A stretch of DNA of 47,735 nt from an uncultured Phocaeicola sp. (GTDB taxonomy: Bacteria; Bacteroidota; Bacteroidia; Bacteroidales; Bacteroidaceae), in NCBI GenBank assembly GCA_944320815.1, contig CALUIZ010000024.1:1-47735 (forward strand), written 5' to 3'. The position numbers and the translations under genes are program-made. Of the stretch, positions 29,076 to 37,867 are shown in pieces. Under the pieces are notes generated by a model. It worked only from the letters and a program-made list of their open reading frames with translations. It made no database searches and was not told where the DNA came from. Position 1 is the first letter of the stretch. Each line of letters begins with the position of its first letter.

Positions 29076-31112
29076 TTATTTTTTCAATGAATAAGAATAA
29101 TCTGACGGCACTGTATACCGCACTTCACATCCTATGCTGCCGTCCCCTCCGACAGGTACATTGTTTATTTTCATCACCATTGGCCGGCTGTTGTAAGCAT
29201 TCAGCAGCTGTATGGTCTGCGTGATCACCTTCATCCCCGTTCCCGTACCATGGTTCACACTTTTCATTCTGTATCCTCCTCCGTTGTCACACACGGACAG
29301 AATCACTTCCCCCTCACCTTCCCTGACAGAAAGGCACAATAACCGTTTCCCCTCTTTCAGCCGCAGCCCGTGCTTTATAGCATTTTCTACGGGAATCTGC
29401 AGCAGCATGGCCGGAATCTGCACCTTGCACAAATCAATGCTCCCGTCCACTTCCAGGCGATATTCAAATTCATCCCCCAACGACTGCTCTTCCAGACGTA
29501 CATAAGTATTGACAAAATCCAGCTCATCCGCCAAAGAAACGACCATCTTGTCCGTAAGTTCCAGATTGCGGCGGAGAAGCTTCGTCAGTTCCAGCAGATT
29601 CCGGCTCTCCTCATCCCCTTTGTGCAGATTCATCTCACGGTTGAGCACATTGAATATGAAATGCGGAGAGATACGGTTACGGATATTCTCCAGACGCAAT
29701 GAAGCGATGGCCGTCTGCAGTTGCCAGAGCTCCTTTTCACGCTGCCTCCTGCGATAAAAGACTGCGGCCAGTGCCACGGCAGACACCAGCAGCACCCCCA
29801 CCACAATTCCCCACAACCACTGATACAGAGTGAGCACCTGGTTCTCTTTCTGTTCAATGAACAGTTCCTGCTTCATCAGTGTGCTGTCACGCTTATATTT
29901 CAGGGCTATTTCGGCGGCCCGCATTTTCACCCGTTCATTTCTGATGGAATCATCCATTCTCCTGTTCAGATCCTGGTATCTGTAAGCGTTCCGGTAATCG
30001 CCTATCGCCTCAAAATAATGCTCCAGATAACGGTTGCGGATACGAATCATGTTCGGCTCGATATTATCCGTATCCCTCGTTATCTTCAGCATCCGTTTCG
30101 CCTGCCCAATGTTCCCTTCCTTCAGCGCAAGTTCAATCAGCTGGGTATCGATATAATACAGTGCACTCTCATTATTCACGGAGAAAAAGAACTGATGACA
30201 ACGGTTCAGATAATAAGAAGCCGAATCCGTCTGTCCCAGCAGCATAAACACCTCACCCAGATTCACCATCGTCAGATTCCGTTCAAACTCCATTTCCTGA
30301 TGCGCCGTCGTCAAGGCCAGCGAGCGGCGGAAATATCCCAGAGCCTGCTCGTAGTCCTGCCGGTAATAATAAGAGTTGCCACGGTTGTTCAGATAAATAT
30401 GCTTCTCATACGGCTGCATCTTGTCATACTGACGCTCGGCAAGACCATAATAATAGTCGCACATGCCAAAGTCACGCAACTCCATGCTCACCTGGGCAAG
30501 GCCATAATAAATGGGAAAACGTTTTTCCTCCGGCATCTGTATCGAATCGGCCACGGAAAGCGCATGATTGTACCAATAAGACCCGAGGTCATACCGGCCC
30601 CTGCGCACGTATGAATCGGCCAGATTCAGACAGACATTCAGCACTCCCTCCGAAGTTCCTCCGGCAGAAGCGTACCGATATGCTTTCTCGAAAGCCCACA
30701 CGGCGGAATCATACACCGCAAAACGTCCATAAACGTTGCCCCACATGTTGAAGACGTTCGCATACAGACCGTCCACACGGGTGTCATGGGAATTCCGGTC
30801 GCAAAAATTCTCCGCCGCACGAAGCAGCATGGTCGATGAATCGAACTCCGCCAGAAAAAGCTTGGACTTCGCCTTCAGAACCACCAGACGATAATACAAT
30901 ACGCTGTCGCCTGCCAAAGGAAGCAGGCTGTCAACGGAAGCACATACTTCATCCGGTTCTTCCGATGTGTTGTCTTCCAGTTCCGACAAGACATTCTCCA
31001 GCCACGACAGATTCCGACTTTCAGCGTCTCTCCGGAAGCCGCATCCGGCAAACAATACAGGAAACAACAGAAAGAATATGCATATAAAAAGGACTATATT
31101 ACGACTCTCCAT
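29076..31112 (-). CDS. TPR-containing LytS-type sensor histidine kinase with lipoprotein-like N-terminus
   Basis: A 678-residue sensor. The N-terminus has a hydrophobic segment ending in the lipobox-like LFAGC (Cys24). The periplasmic part (about 30-425) is built of TPR-like helical repeats, for example MWGNVYGRFAVYDSAVWAFEKAYRYA and NNRGNSYYYRQDYEQALGYF. A membrane segment lies at about 430-452, then a His_kinase domain with His484 in NRISPHFIFN and an ATPase domain with LQIPVENAIKHGL and DNGGGY. It phosphorylates the LytTR regulator encoded 7 bases downstream. If the lipobox is used, the sensor domain would be held to the membrane at both ends. A good promoter lies 30 bases upstream. Confidence 0.9.
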   Translation of the reverse strand: MESRNIVLFICIFFLLFPVLFAGCGFRRDAESRNLSWLENVLSELEDNTSEEPDEVCASVDSLLPLAGDSVLYYRLVVLKAKSKLFLAEFDSSTMLLRAAENFCDRNSHDTRVDGLYANVFNMWGNVYGRFAVYDSAVWAFEKAYRYASAGGTSEGVLNVCLNLADSYVRRGRYDLGSYWYNHALSVADSIQMPEEKRFPIYYGLAQVSMELRDFGMCDYYYGLAERQYDKMQPYEKHIYLNNRGNSYYYRQDYEQALGYFRRSLALTTAHQEMEFERNLTMVNLGEVFMLLGQTDSASYYLNRCHQFFFSVNNESALYYIDTQLIELALKEGNIGQAKRMLKITRDTDNIEPNMIRIRNRYLEHYFEAIGDYRNAYRYQDLNRRMDDSIRNERVKMRAAEIALKYKRDSTLMKQELFIEQKENQVLTLYQWLWGIVVGVLLVSAVALAAVFYRRRQREKELWQLQTAIASLRLENIRNRISPHFIFNVLNREMNLHKGDEESRNLLELTKLLRRNLELTDKMVVSLADELDFVNTYVRLEEQSLGDEFEYRLEVDGSIDLCKVQIPAMLLQIPVENAIKHGLRLKEGKRLLCLSVREGEGEVILSVCDNGGGYRMKSVNHGTGTGMKVITQTIQLLNAYNSRPMVMKINNVPVGGDGSIGCEVRYTVPSDYSYSLKK

Positions 31113-31142
31113 TGGTTTTTATATCATGTTTTTCTTTGTTTG

Positions 31143-31173
31143 CAAAAATAAACAAAAGAGGCCAAAATGCAAA
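31143..31173 (-). promoter_or_regulatory. Consensus promoter of the kinase/LytTR operon
   Basis: On the minus strand TTTG (31173-31170), exactly 19 bases, then TATTTTTG (31150-31143) match the Bacteroides promoter consensus in both elements and spacing. The leader before the ATG is about 25 bases. Confidence 0.78.
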
Positions 31174-31295
31174 AAACGTCCATCTTTTTCACCAATCTAC
31201 AAGGAATATTTTACAGATACACAAAAGAAAAACGTATTCTACAAGAAACATCCGGACGGGCCTGAGGGGAAATGTCGGGAGAATGCGGACATACA

Positions 31296-31330
31296 TAAAA
31301 AATCCCGGGCGGCAGGAATGCCGTCCGGGA
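31296..31330 (-). terminator. Terminator closing the PUL operon
   Basis: On the minus strand TCCCGGACGGC, a short loop and GCCGCCCGGGA are followed by TTTTTTATG. The stem is nearly perfect and G/C-rich. It lies about 35 bases after the stop of the alginate-lyase-family gene. Confidence 0.92.
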
Positions 31331-31364
31331 GAGTCTGAGAAAACAAAGAAATGGTCAGCACACC

Positions 31365-32663
31365 TCAGTCACGGGCATACATCAATGTACCGAATCCCAG
31401 ATTATCATATTCTCCACTGTTTGAGCCGTAGTCGCCTCCACCGCCTTCGGGAGCCTCAGCCTTCATCGCCATTTCCGTATACTGGATAGCCTCGTCATCA
31501 ACCGCCTTTACATATTTGTAGTGATAATAAGGCAAAGCCCAGATGGGGCGATGGATAATCGCACGCGCGCTGATTGTCGGATGTTCCTCATATGCGGTTC
31601 CGTGCGGGCCCTTGTATTCGCGGGTATAGGGCACATTAGGCACATCAAGTCCGGCATAATTGTATTTGGCCGTATATTCGCACCCTTTCAGGAAACGGTT
31701 CTCTCCGTTATAAGTGAAGAAGTCATCCCCCTGGTTCCAGCACAACTGGCAGATCACCCCCATCAACCCCTGACACATGTAGGTATGGCCCTGGTCACGG
31801 TTGCTTTCCTGCCACTGCGCAAGATTGGAGTCCGCGCCTTCAAACACATGATAGATGGCCTTCATGATACAGCCGTTGGTTTCGCCGATCTGAAAATGCT
31901 CAATGGCTTCATTGTAAAGGTCGCGTCTGTCGGCCAGAATGCCTATACCCACCATGGAAGCGATGTTGCACAGTCCCCAATTGGCCCAGTAATGTCCGGC
32001 GGGGGTGTCGTTGTGACGCTTCAGGAAATCACTGTTCATCGGATAGAACACATTGACCATCCAGTCCTGATAAGCCTTGAAACTTGTCGCGTCCCAGCCT
32101 TCATAACCGCGCATCAGCTCTCCGGCCACAGCAAACTGATAGCCATAGATTCCGGCGGCAAGATAGCTGTCGGTCGTACCGTTGATGACCGTACATTTGG
32201 CCGCCCAACCGTTGAGAATCTCGACGGCCTTGTCGGCAAAGGCGTTGTCACCGGAAATCTTCCAGCGAAGAGCCAGCTGATAAGCTGCCGCCACATCATT
32301 GTATGCATAGCGATAATTCTCCGCCGTACCGCTTCCGCGGGTGATGCTTGCCTGCGGATTGGGCACATAGTCTGTCTGCGCGTGGCTGTTGGCACAGAGT
32401 CTTTCATACCCCTCCTTCCATGGAGAACGGTCCAGATTGGCCTTCACCCGTTCAAAGTCTTCCGGCGTATGCAGTGCGCCGCAATGAATCATCGGCTCTG
32501 TCTCCGGTTTCAGCGGTACATGCATCTCGTCGTCTTCCAGAGGGATTTCAAACAAATCTGTCTGCGTGCCGGCCGGAAGGTCGGGCAGGTTAAGACCGTC
32601 GCCGCAGCCTGACATCATCAGGCCGACAGCGAACATTGCTGCTATATAATACATTTTTCTCAT
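31365..32663 (-). CDS. Alginate-lyase-family (PF05426-like) lipoprotein, polysaccharide lyase
   Basis: A 432-residue protein with a lipoprotein signal peptide (MRKMYYIAAMFAVGLMMSGC, Cys20). The body is an all-helical toroid-type lyase: HTPEDFERVKANLDRSPWKEGYERL near the start, AYNDVAAAYQLALRWKISGD, GHYWANWGLCNIASMVGIGI in the middle (a conserved Asn/Trp block of the family) and SARAIIHRPIWALPYYHY near the end. I recall similar proteins in family PL38, but the assignment needs a search. It would cleave a uronic-acid glycan by beta-elimination. It is the last gene of the PUL operon. The start is set at 32663 for the clean signal peptide; an ATG at 32681, overlapping the stop of the upstream gene (ATGA), would add six residues. 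Confidence 0.8.
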   Translation of the reverse strand: MRKMYYIAAMFAVGLMMSGCGDGLNLPDLPAGTQTDLFEIPLEDDEMHVPLKPETEPMIHCGALHTPEDFERVKANLDRSPWKEGYERLCANSHAQTDYVPNPQASITRGSGTAENYRYAYNDVAAAYQLALRWKISGDNAFADKAVEILNGWAAKCTVINGTTDSYLAAGIYGYQFAVAGELMRGYEGWDATSFKAYQDWMVNVFYPMNSDFLKRHNDTPAGHYWANWGLCNIASMVGIGILADRRDLYNEAIEHFQIGETNGCIMKAIYHVFEGADSNLAQWQESNRDQGHTYMCQGLMGVICQLCWNQGDDFFTYNGENRFLKGCEYTAKYNYAGLDVPNVPYTREYKGPHGTAYEEHPTISARAIIHRPIWALPYYHYKYVKAVDDEAIQYTEMAMKAEAPEGGGGDYGSNSGEYDNLGFGTLMYARD

Positions 32664-32677
32664 AATCCATTCTTTAA

Positions 32678-34693
32678 TCATTCACCTACATAAATAAGCT
32701 TGAATCCGTTTATTTTCACATATTTCTGCTTGGCCGTCAGGGTGCAGACAAACCCGACAGACACCTGACCCGCCGAAGCGGTCGCAAATTCCAGACCGAC
32801 AGTGCCCGGAGCTGTTATCTGCGCGCTTGCCAGAGCCGAAGAGATGCCGTCCGTAGTGACACCGAAGCCGGCATCGTCCGCAACAGCCAGATAAGCGGAA
32901 CCGGAAATCGCAACCTCCAAAACGGATGCTTCCAGTCTGTATTTTCCAGCAACCAGAGTGACAGCCTGATAAATCTTTCCGTCAGTCATACTATTCGGGA
33001 ATCCCCAGTCGGTCTGCAGTGCAAGGGCGTAACCCGCATTCACATCATTCCTGGGATTGTGCTGCAGGCCATATCCTTCCATATTGGAACCGGAATTGTT
33101 CACCACTGTCCAGTCGGCCGGCTTCGACCATTCTCCCGTTCTTTCAAAATCGCTGTTGTCCTGAGCGAGAGAAATGAAGTTGGCCTTATAGTTCTTCAGC
33201 GCATATTCCGTCACCTCCATGCCGTCGGTCAGCTCCTTCAGTTCCAGACCCGCCTCCACAGGAGTCTCAATACCGGTAAAAGTCAAGGAAACCGCACCGA
33301 ATCCGCCTGCAGGAACATATGCCCTGATTTCCGTATCAGAAATAGAAGCAATATCAACCGTTGTTTCACCGAACTTCAATGTCACGTGCTCTTCTTCCGT
33401 TCCGAAGCCTTCACCTGCAATCACGATTTCTTCCCCTTCTTTCACCAAAGCGGCAGTCTCGTTATGCAGGAAATTGCCCGTATTGACGGAAGTGATTTTC
33501 GGAGTGGCCAGCACCGTAAACAAAGCGTTCTCCCCCAAGTCAATGAACTTGCCCTTGATACGCAATGACAATGTAACCTCACCTGCATCAAGTATGGGAA
33601 CTTTGACTGTAACGGTTCCAGCCTCCGCATCTACGGAAGTTACCTCTGCCTTTACTTCTCCGAACAATACTTCCACATCGTCTGCCGTAACGCCTGAAAG
33701 GTTCTTGCAGGTGAAAGTCACCTCACTTCCATTATGAGCCTGGGATACGGAAATCCCCTCAGCAACGGGAGACGGAATCACCGTATAGGTCAGCGGAGTT
33801 TCCGTCACGACCGTTTCAAATGAAGTGGATACAGTTACCGTATAAGTGCCTTCCGCCATCTCTTCCGGCAGTTCCGCCACTATCGTCCCGTCGGTTGTCT
33901 TTTCCATATCCACCACCGCTTCGGCCACTGTTCCGCCCTGAGCAAATGTCACCTTTATCGGATCCAGTTCCACATTTTCTTCCAGCAGAACCGGATTCAG
34001 ATTCGTACCGTTGACGATGATTTCGCTTCCGGAATATCCTTCCGACGCAGACAAGCCCGTGACCGTAGCATGCTGCAGCACGGTAAATCCGTTCGTCAGA
34101 GGCACATTCACCTCACGGTCAGAGATTGTTAGGGCAACCGGTCCGCTCACCGCATCCTCAGGCACTTCCACCACAAACGACTCACTTCCCGGAGCGGAGG
34201 CCAACAGTGCCGGTTCGGCCGAGCCACTGAACATCACCGTATAGAACGATGCCGAAACGCCCAAGTCATGCCCTGCAAAAGTAATTTCATCGCCAGCAAA
34301 TCCATAAACCGGAGTCACGGCCGTCACGCCCGGTTCTCCCAGCACGTCGTAAATGAATTCCGTGGCCACCGTCTGACCATACACCTCCACCGTTATCTTT
34401 CCTGCGGTGGCACCTTCCGGCACCCTCACCACAATGGCGTTCTCTTCACACGAAACCACTTCAAGCTCCGTTCCGCCCATCGTCACCTTCACGGCATCCG
34501 CCATGATGCCGAACTCAGTTCCGTTGATTGTAAATTCAGAACCTGCATATCCGGACATAGGAGAAATACCCTCCACCGTCACCACAGGATCCTGATTCTG
34601 CAGCTTCACCACTTCCTGATCTTCATCATCGCATGATGACAGCACGAAACCGGAAAGCAGCAGCGGCAATACAAAACAATATATCTTTTTCAT
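32678..34693 (-). CDS. IPT/TIG-repeat lipoprotein, surface glycan-binding protein candidate (five TIG repeats)
   Basis: A 671-residue lipoprotein (MKKIYCFVLPLLLSGFVLSSC, Cys21). It contains five Ig-like IPT/TIG repeats, recognisable by ISPMSGYAGSEFTINGTEFG, VTPVYGFAGDEITFAGHDLG, SASEGYSGSEIIVNGTNL, VSQAHNGSEVTFTCKNL and a last one with GEEIVIAGEGFGTEEEHV. The C-terminal 170 residues form a separate beta-sandwich, similar to that of the neighbouring 401-residue protein (DUF5013-like). In PULs such proteins sit on the cell surface next to SusD and bind the glycan. The stop overlaps a possible start of the lyase gene. An ATG at 34699 would add two residues. Confidence 0.8.
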   Translation of the reverse strand: MKKIYCFVLPLLLSGFVLSSCDDEDQEVVKLQNQDPVVTVEGISPMSGYAGSEFTINGTEFGIMADAVKVTMGGTELEVVSCEENAIVVRVPEGATAGKITVEVYGQTVATEFIYDVLGEPGVTAVTPVYGFAGDEITFAGHDLGVSASFYTVMFSGSAEPALLASAPGSESFVVEVPEDAVSGPVALTISDREVNVPLTNGFTVLQHATVTGLSASEGYSGSEIIVNGTNLNPVLLEENVELDPIKVTFAQGGTVAEAVVDMEKTTDGTIVAELPEEMAEGTYTVTVSTSFETVVTETPLTYTVIPSPVAEGISVSQAHNGSEVTFTCKNLSGVTADDVEVLFGEVKAEVTSVDAEAGTVTVKVPILDAGEVTLSLRIKGKFIDLGENALFTVLATPKITSVNTGNFLHNETAALVKEGEEIVIAGEGFGTEEEHVTLKFGETTVDIASISDTEIRAYVPAGGFGAVSLTFTGIETPVEAGLELKELTDGMEVTEYALKNYKANFISLAQDNSDFERTGEWSKPADWTVVNNSGSNMEGYGLQHNPRNDVNAGYALALQTDWGFPNSMTDGKIYQAVTLVAGKYRLEASVLEVAISGSAYLAVADDAGFGVTTDGISSALASAQITAPGTVGLEFATASAGQVSVGFVCTLTAKQKYVKINGFKLIYVGE

Positions 34694-34722
34694 TTCCATT
34701 CAGTTTATAAAGTTCCAGCAGA

Positions 34723-34823
34723 ATGTCCGCTTTCTCCGCCCAGAATACCCGCCTGTTCCGTTCAGGACAAGCCGTTGCCCGGAACCGGACAGGCGGCTGT
34801 TTTCTATGCCGGAACGCGGACAT
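34723..34823. other. Large nested hairpin between the two TIG-protein genes
   Basis: An outer stem ATGTCCGC (34723-34730) with GCGGACAT (34816-34823), perfect over 8 bp, encloses an inner stem CCGCCTGT (34749-34756) with ACAGGCGG (34789-34796), extended by TTCCG/CGGAA. It fills most of the 143-base gap between co-oriented genes of one operon. It may set the relative expression of the downstream genes by attenuation or by protecting the mRNA. It resembles hairpins at 41859 and 47505. Confidence 0.6.
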
Positions 34824-34836
34824 CCGCAAAAATCAT

Positions 34837-36042
34837 TTATTCAAGAATCAGTTTGATGTCGCTCACCTTGAAATAACTGTTGTTCCCAAAAGTGGCCACA
34901 AAGCCGAAGGTCACCTCCGTATCTTCATCCAGCGTGAAATGCAGCGTCTCCACACCCGGAGCGTCGACAGTCACACTGTTCTGCGTGAACATCTGCGAAG
35001 CGATAATGTTTCCGCCGTCAGTCACGCCAAAGTCGGGCAGTTCCCCATTTCCTTCCATCAGAACGATGCAAGCTTTGTTGGCTACATTACATTCCACATA
35101 AGAAACCTCCATCGTATAAGTTCCGGAAGGAATGGTCGTGGTCTGATACATCTTTCCGTTCGTTATGGACGATGCGGAGCCACTTCCTCCCCAGCCGGCC
35201 TGCATACCCAATGAGGTTCCGTTTCCGGTAAACATACCTCCCACTTTCCCGGCATTCTGGTCGGCATTCTTGTTGACGAATGATTTGGCCGCGTCATTCA
35301 CTGTCCATCCCTGCGGAACGGCCATGTTCTTGTCGCCTTCCTGTCCCACGGCATAAGGAAGCTGCTGGAACGGACGCATGTAATTCTCCAGATAGAAAAT
35401 GGTGACATCACCCTTCGCTTCCGGATTCATCAGTGCTCCGCCCGTCAGTTCCAGTCCGTTGATGGTGACAGTCACACTTCCCGAAGCATATCCTTCGGGG
35501 GCAATTGCCGTGATGTGTCCGTCATCAACCAGCGTAAACTGGGCAGGCGTACCGTTGAAGCTTACCGAAATCACGCTCGCGTCCGTACCGAATCCAGAAC
35601 CGACGATAGTGACTTCCTCACCGGCTCCGGCCACGTTCGAGCCAAAAGGATTCTCCGTAGTGACCGAAATGATTTCCGGCGTAGGAAGCACGGTAAACTC
35701 ACCGATATCGTCAACCTTGTTCGTCCACACCTGCAGAGAAACCTTTCCGCTCACTGCGTTCTCGGGCACTTCCACCACGATGCGGTTGTTCTTGCACATC
35801 AGCACGTTCTCAGCCTCCACACCTCCGAACGACACCTTCACCGCTTCCGGCTGGTCGCCGAAGTTCGTTCCGGCAATCAGCACCCTCGTCTTCACGTACC
35901 CCGAAGCCGGCGATATGCCCGAAGGTTCCGGCATGGGATATTCATACATCTTGAAGTTGGCATCCTTCTCGCATCCGCCCAGCAGAGCGATGAAAGCCAC
36001 CCCAACAAACAAGTTTATTATCTTATAAAATAAATTCTTCAT
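34837..36042 (-). CDS. IPT/TIG-repeat lipoprotein, SusE-position glycan-binding protein (two TIG repeats)
   Basis: A 401-residue lipoprotein (MKNLFYKIINLFVGVAFIALLGGC, Cys24). Two IPT/TIG repeats follow: ISPASGYVKTRVLIAGTNFG and a second with GEEVTIVGSGFGTDASVISV. From about residue 215 a C-terminal beta-sandwich (DUF5013-like) begins, with PQGWTVNDAAKSFVNKN, GKMYQTTTIPSGTYTMEVSY and YFKVSDIKLILE. The same arrangement with more repeats is seen in the next gene. Its place immediately after SusD (27-base gap) is that of a SusE-type surface glycan-binding protein. The ligand cannot be told from the sequence. Confidence 0.82.
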   Translation of the reverse strand: MKNLFYKIINLFVGVAFIALLGGCEKDANFKMYEYPMPEPSGISPASGYVKTRVLIAGTNFGDQPEAVKVSFGGVEAENVLMCKNNRIVVEVPENAVSGKVSLQVWTNKVDDIGEFTVLPTPEIISVTTENPFGSNVAGAGEEVTIVGSGFGTDASVISVSFNGTPAQFTLVDDGHITAIAPEGYASGSVTVTINGLELTGGALMNPEAKGDVTIFYLENYMRPFQQLPYAVGQEGDKNMAVPQGWTVNDAAKSFVNKNADQNAGKVGGMFTGNGTSLGMQAGWGGSGSASSITNGKMYQTTTIPSGTYTMEVSYVECNVANKACIVLMEGNGELPDFGVTDGGNIIASQMFTQNSVTVDAPGVETLHFTLDEDTEVTFGFVATFGNNSYFKVSDIKLILE

Positions 36043-36069
36043 ATGTCTAACTGTTTAATCGTTCGATTA

Positions 36070-37830
36070 TCAATATCCCGGATTCTGCTTCAGATTCGGA
36101 TTCAGCTCAATCTGACGCGACGGTATCGGCCACAGATAGTCGTTCTTGTCGACAGAGATGTTGTTTTTTCCCAACAACACCACACAGGTGACCGGTTCCT
36201 CTTCACCCGCCTGCACTTTTTCCGTTCCCCAGACATATGTGTTCGGAGTGTACAGACTGGAAACCGGATTCCCGTCATAGTCCACAAAGTCAGTCTTGTA
36301 GTCCGCATCGCCTACCACCATTCCGCAACGCGACTCGTTCAGTTCATCCTCAAGCTTTCCCCAACGTTTCAGGTCATCATAACGGAAGCCTTCCATATAA
36401 AGCTCAATGGTACGTTCGCGGCGGATTTCATCAAGCATGTTCAGGCCGTTGCCGTTCACCAGCGCATTGGTCAGATGAGCCACTCCCGCACGGTCACGAA
36501 GGATGTTCACCGAACGGTCAAGTTCAGCGTCCTCAATCTTTCCGTTCCGTTCGTACAGTGCCTCCGCATAGTTCAGATACACTTCTGCCAGACGGAGCAC
36601 CGGATAATTGTGATGCTCATCCTTGTTGCTCGGCGTACGGTCATAATAGACGGCAAACTTATACGGGGTATATCCGGCGGTACCGCCTGTCAGTGCGGCA
36701 TTGTCTGTCCGCCCCACATACGACGCCATACGATAGTCGCGGTTATCAAACTCTTCACCCCGTACATGATACCCCTTGAACAAAGGACTTTTCTCAATGG
36801 GCAGTCCGTCCGTACAAAGGAACATGTCCATCAGTTTGCGGCTCGGAGTCAGTTTCCATACCGTCTGGGTCACTTCCGTACCCGCGATGCGGAGCGCGTC
36901 ATAAACCGAATAGATGATGAATTCACGGTTGGTGTCCTTGCCGTATCCACCGGGATTACTTTCCGGACCTTCAATGCAGAACAGGAAACGGCTGCTCATG
37001 TTCTCCATGGCCGAATTGCTGTTATAGTTCCAGATGGCATACGCATTGTCCGACATCACCTCTTCACACAGTGCGACAGCCTCGTCCAGAAATTCGTTCA
37101 CCTGATCTTTCTCCGGTCCGGCAGAACCTTCAAAGTCGGTGGAAGTCCCGTTGTATTTCCTCCAAGTGGCCTCATACAGCAGCACACGCGACTTGAACGC
37201 TTTCGCTCCCCCACTCGTGATGCGCCCTTTGTCATCAGCAGAAAGGCTCGACTCACCCGGCAAGAACGCTATAGCCTTGTCGAGGTCGGAAAGAATCAGA
37301 TCCACCACTTCATAACGGCTGCTCCGTGCACTGTACAACTCCGACGAATTTACATCAGGCACGACCGTCACGATGGGCACACCCCCAAAATGCTGCAACA
37401 GATAGAAATAATTGTAGGCACGGAAGAAGTATCCTTCACCCAACGACTGTTCCAGATCCTCCTGATTCCCGAAATAAGCGGCAGCCTTCTGGAAAAGGAT
37501 GTTCGTGGCACGGATATTGGCATAACAATTGTCCCACCAGCCGCTGTTTGCGGTTACCTGGATTGTTCCTGTACCCACATCATTGTTGTTCACCATATAA
37601 GTCGACAAGTCAGAAGAGACATCCATATGGTCAAAGATACCGTCATAACGGCACTGCCAGCCAAGCAACTGGCCATAAAGTCCGGTAGCGTATTCACGGA
37701 ACTGCTCCGGAGTCTGGAAATATACCAGATCCGTCTTGGCATCCAGAGGCTCCAGATCAAGGAAAGTGTCCGCACAGGAAGAAAACCCCATCACTCCGGC
37801 ACACGCTGCTATATATAATATTTTCTTCAT
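36070..37830 (-). CDS. SusD/RagB-family nutrient-binding outer-membrane lipoprotein
   Basis: A 586-residue lipoprotein (MKKILYIAACAGVMGFSSC, Cys19) with the typical SusD start CADTFLDLEPLD, the TPR-like helical frame (GYFFRAYNYFYLLQHFGGVPIV) and the RagB end regions (LRLAEVYLNYAEAL, LDEIRRERTIELYMEGFRYDDLKRWG, YLWPIPSRQIELNPNLKQNPGY). It caps the SusC transporter on the cell surface and binds the oligosaccharide. It follows susC by 37 bases. A long frame on the opposite strand mirrors most of this gene and is a shadow. Confidence 0.96.
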   Translation of the reverse strand: MKKILYIAACAGVMGFSSCADTFLDLEPLDAKTDLVYFQTPEQFREYATGLYGQLLGWQCRYDGIFDHMDVSSDLSTYMVNNNDVGTGTIQVTANSGWWDNCYANIRATNILFQKAAAYFGNQEDLEQSLGEGYFFRAYNYFYLLQHFGGVPIVTVVPDVNSSELYSARSSRYEVVDLILSDLDKAIAFLPGESSLSADDKGRITSGGAKAFKSRVLLYEATWRKYNGTSTDFEGSAGPEKDQVNEFLDEAVALCEEVMSDNAYAIWNYNSNSAMENMSSRFLFCIEGPESNPGGYGKDTNREFIIYSVYDALRIAGTEVTQTVWKLTPSRKLMDMFLCTDGLPIEKSPLFKGYHVRGEEFDNRDYRMASYVGRTDNAALTGGTAGYTPYKFAVYYDRTPSNKDEHHNYPVLRLAEVYLNYAEALYERNGKIEDAELDRSVNILRDRAGVAHLTNALVNGNGLNMLDEIRRERTIELYMEGFRYDDLKRWGKLEDELNESRCGMVVGDADYKTDFVDYDGNPVSSLYTPNTYVWGTEKVQAGEEEPVTCVVLLGKNNISVDKNDYLWPIPSRQIELNPNLKQNPGY

Positions 37831-37867
37831 TTTTATATTAAGCGATAAGTTCAGACAAGTTCATTAA

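Noticed and set aside
36043..37818. 591-codon plus-strand frame opposite SusD
   Set aside because: A shadow frame: the minus-strand SusD protein is complete and typical; the mirror frame has no recognisable domain.
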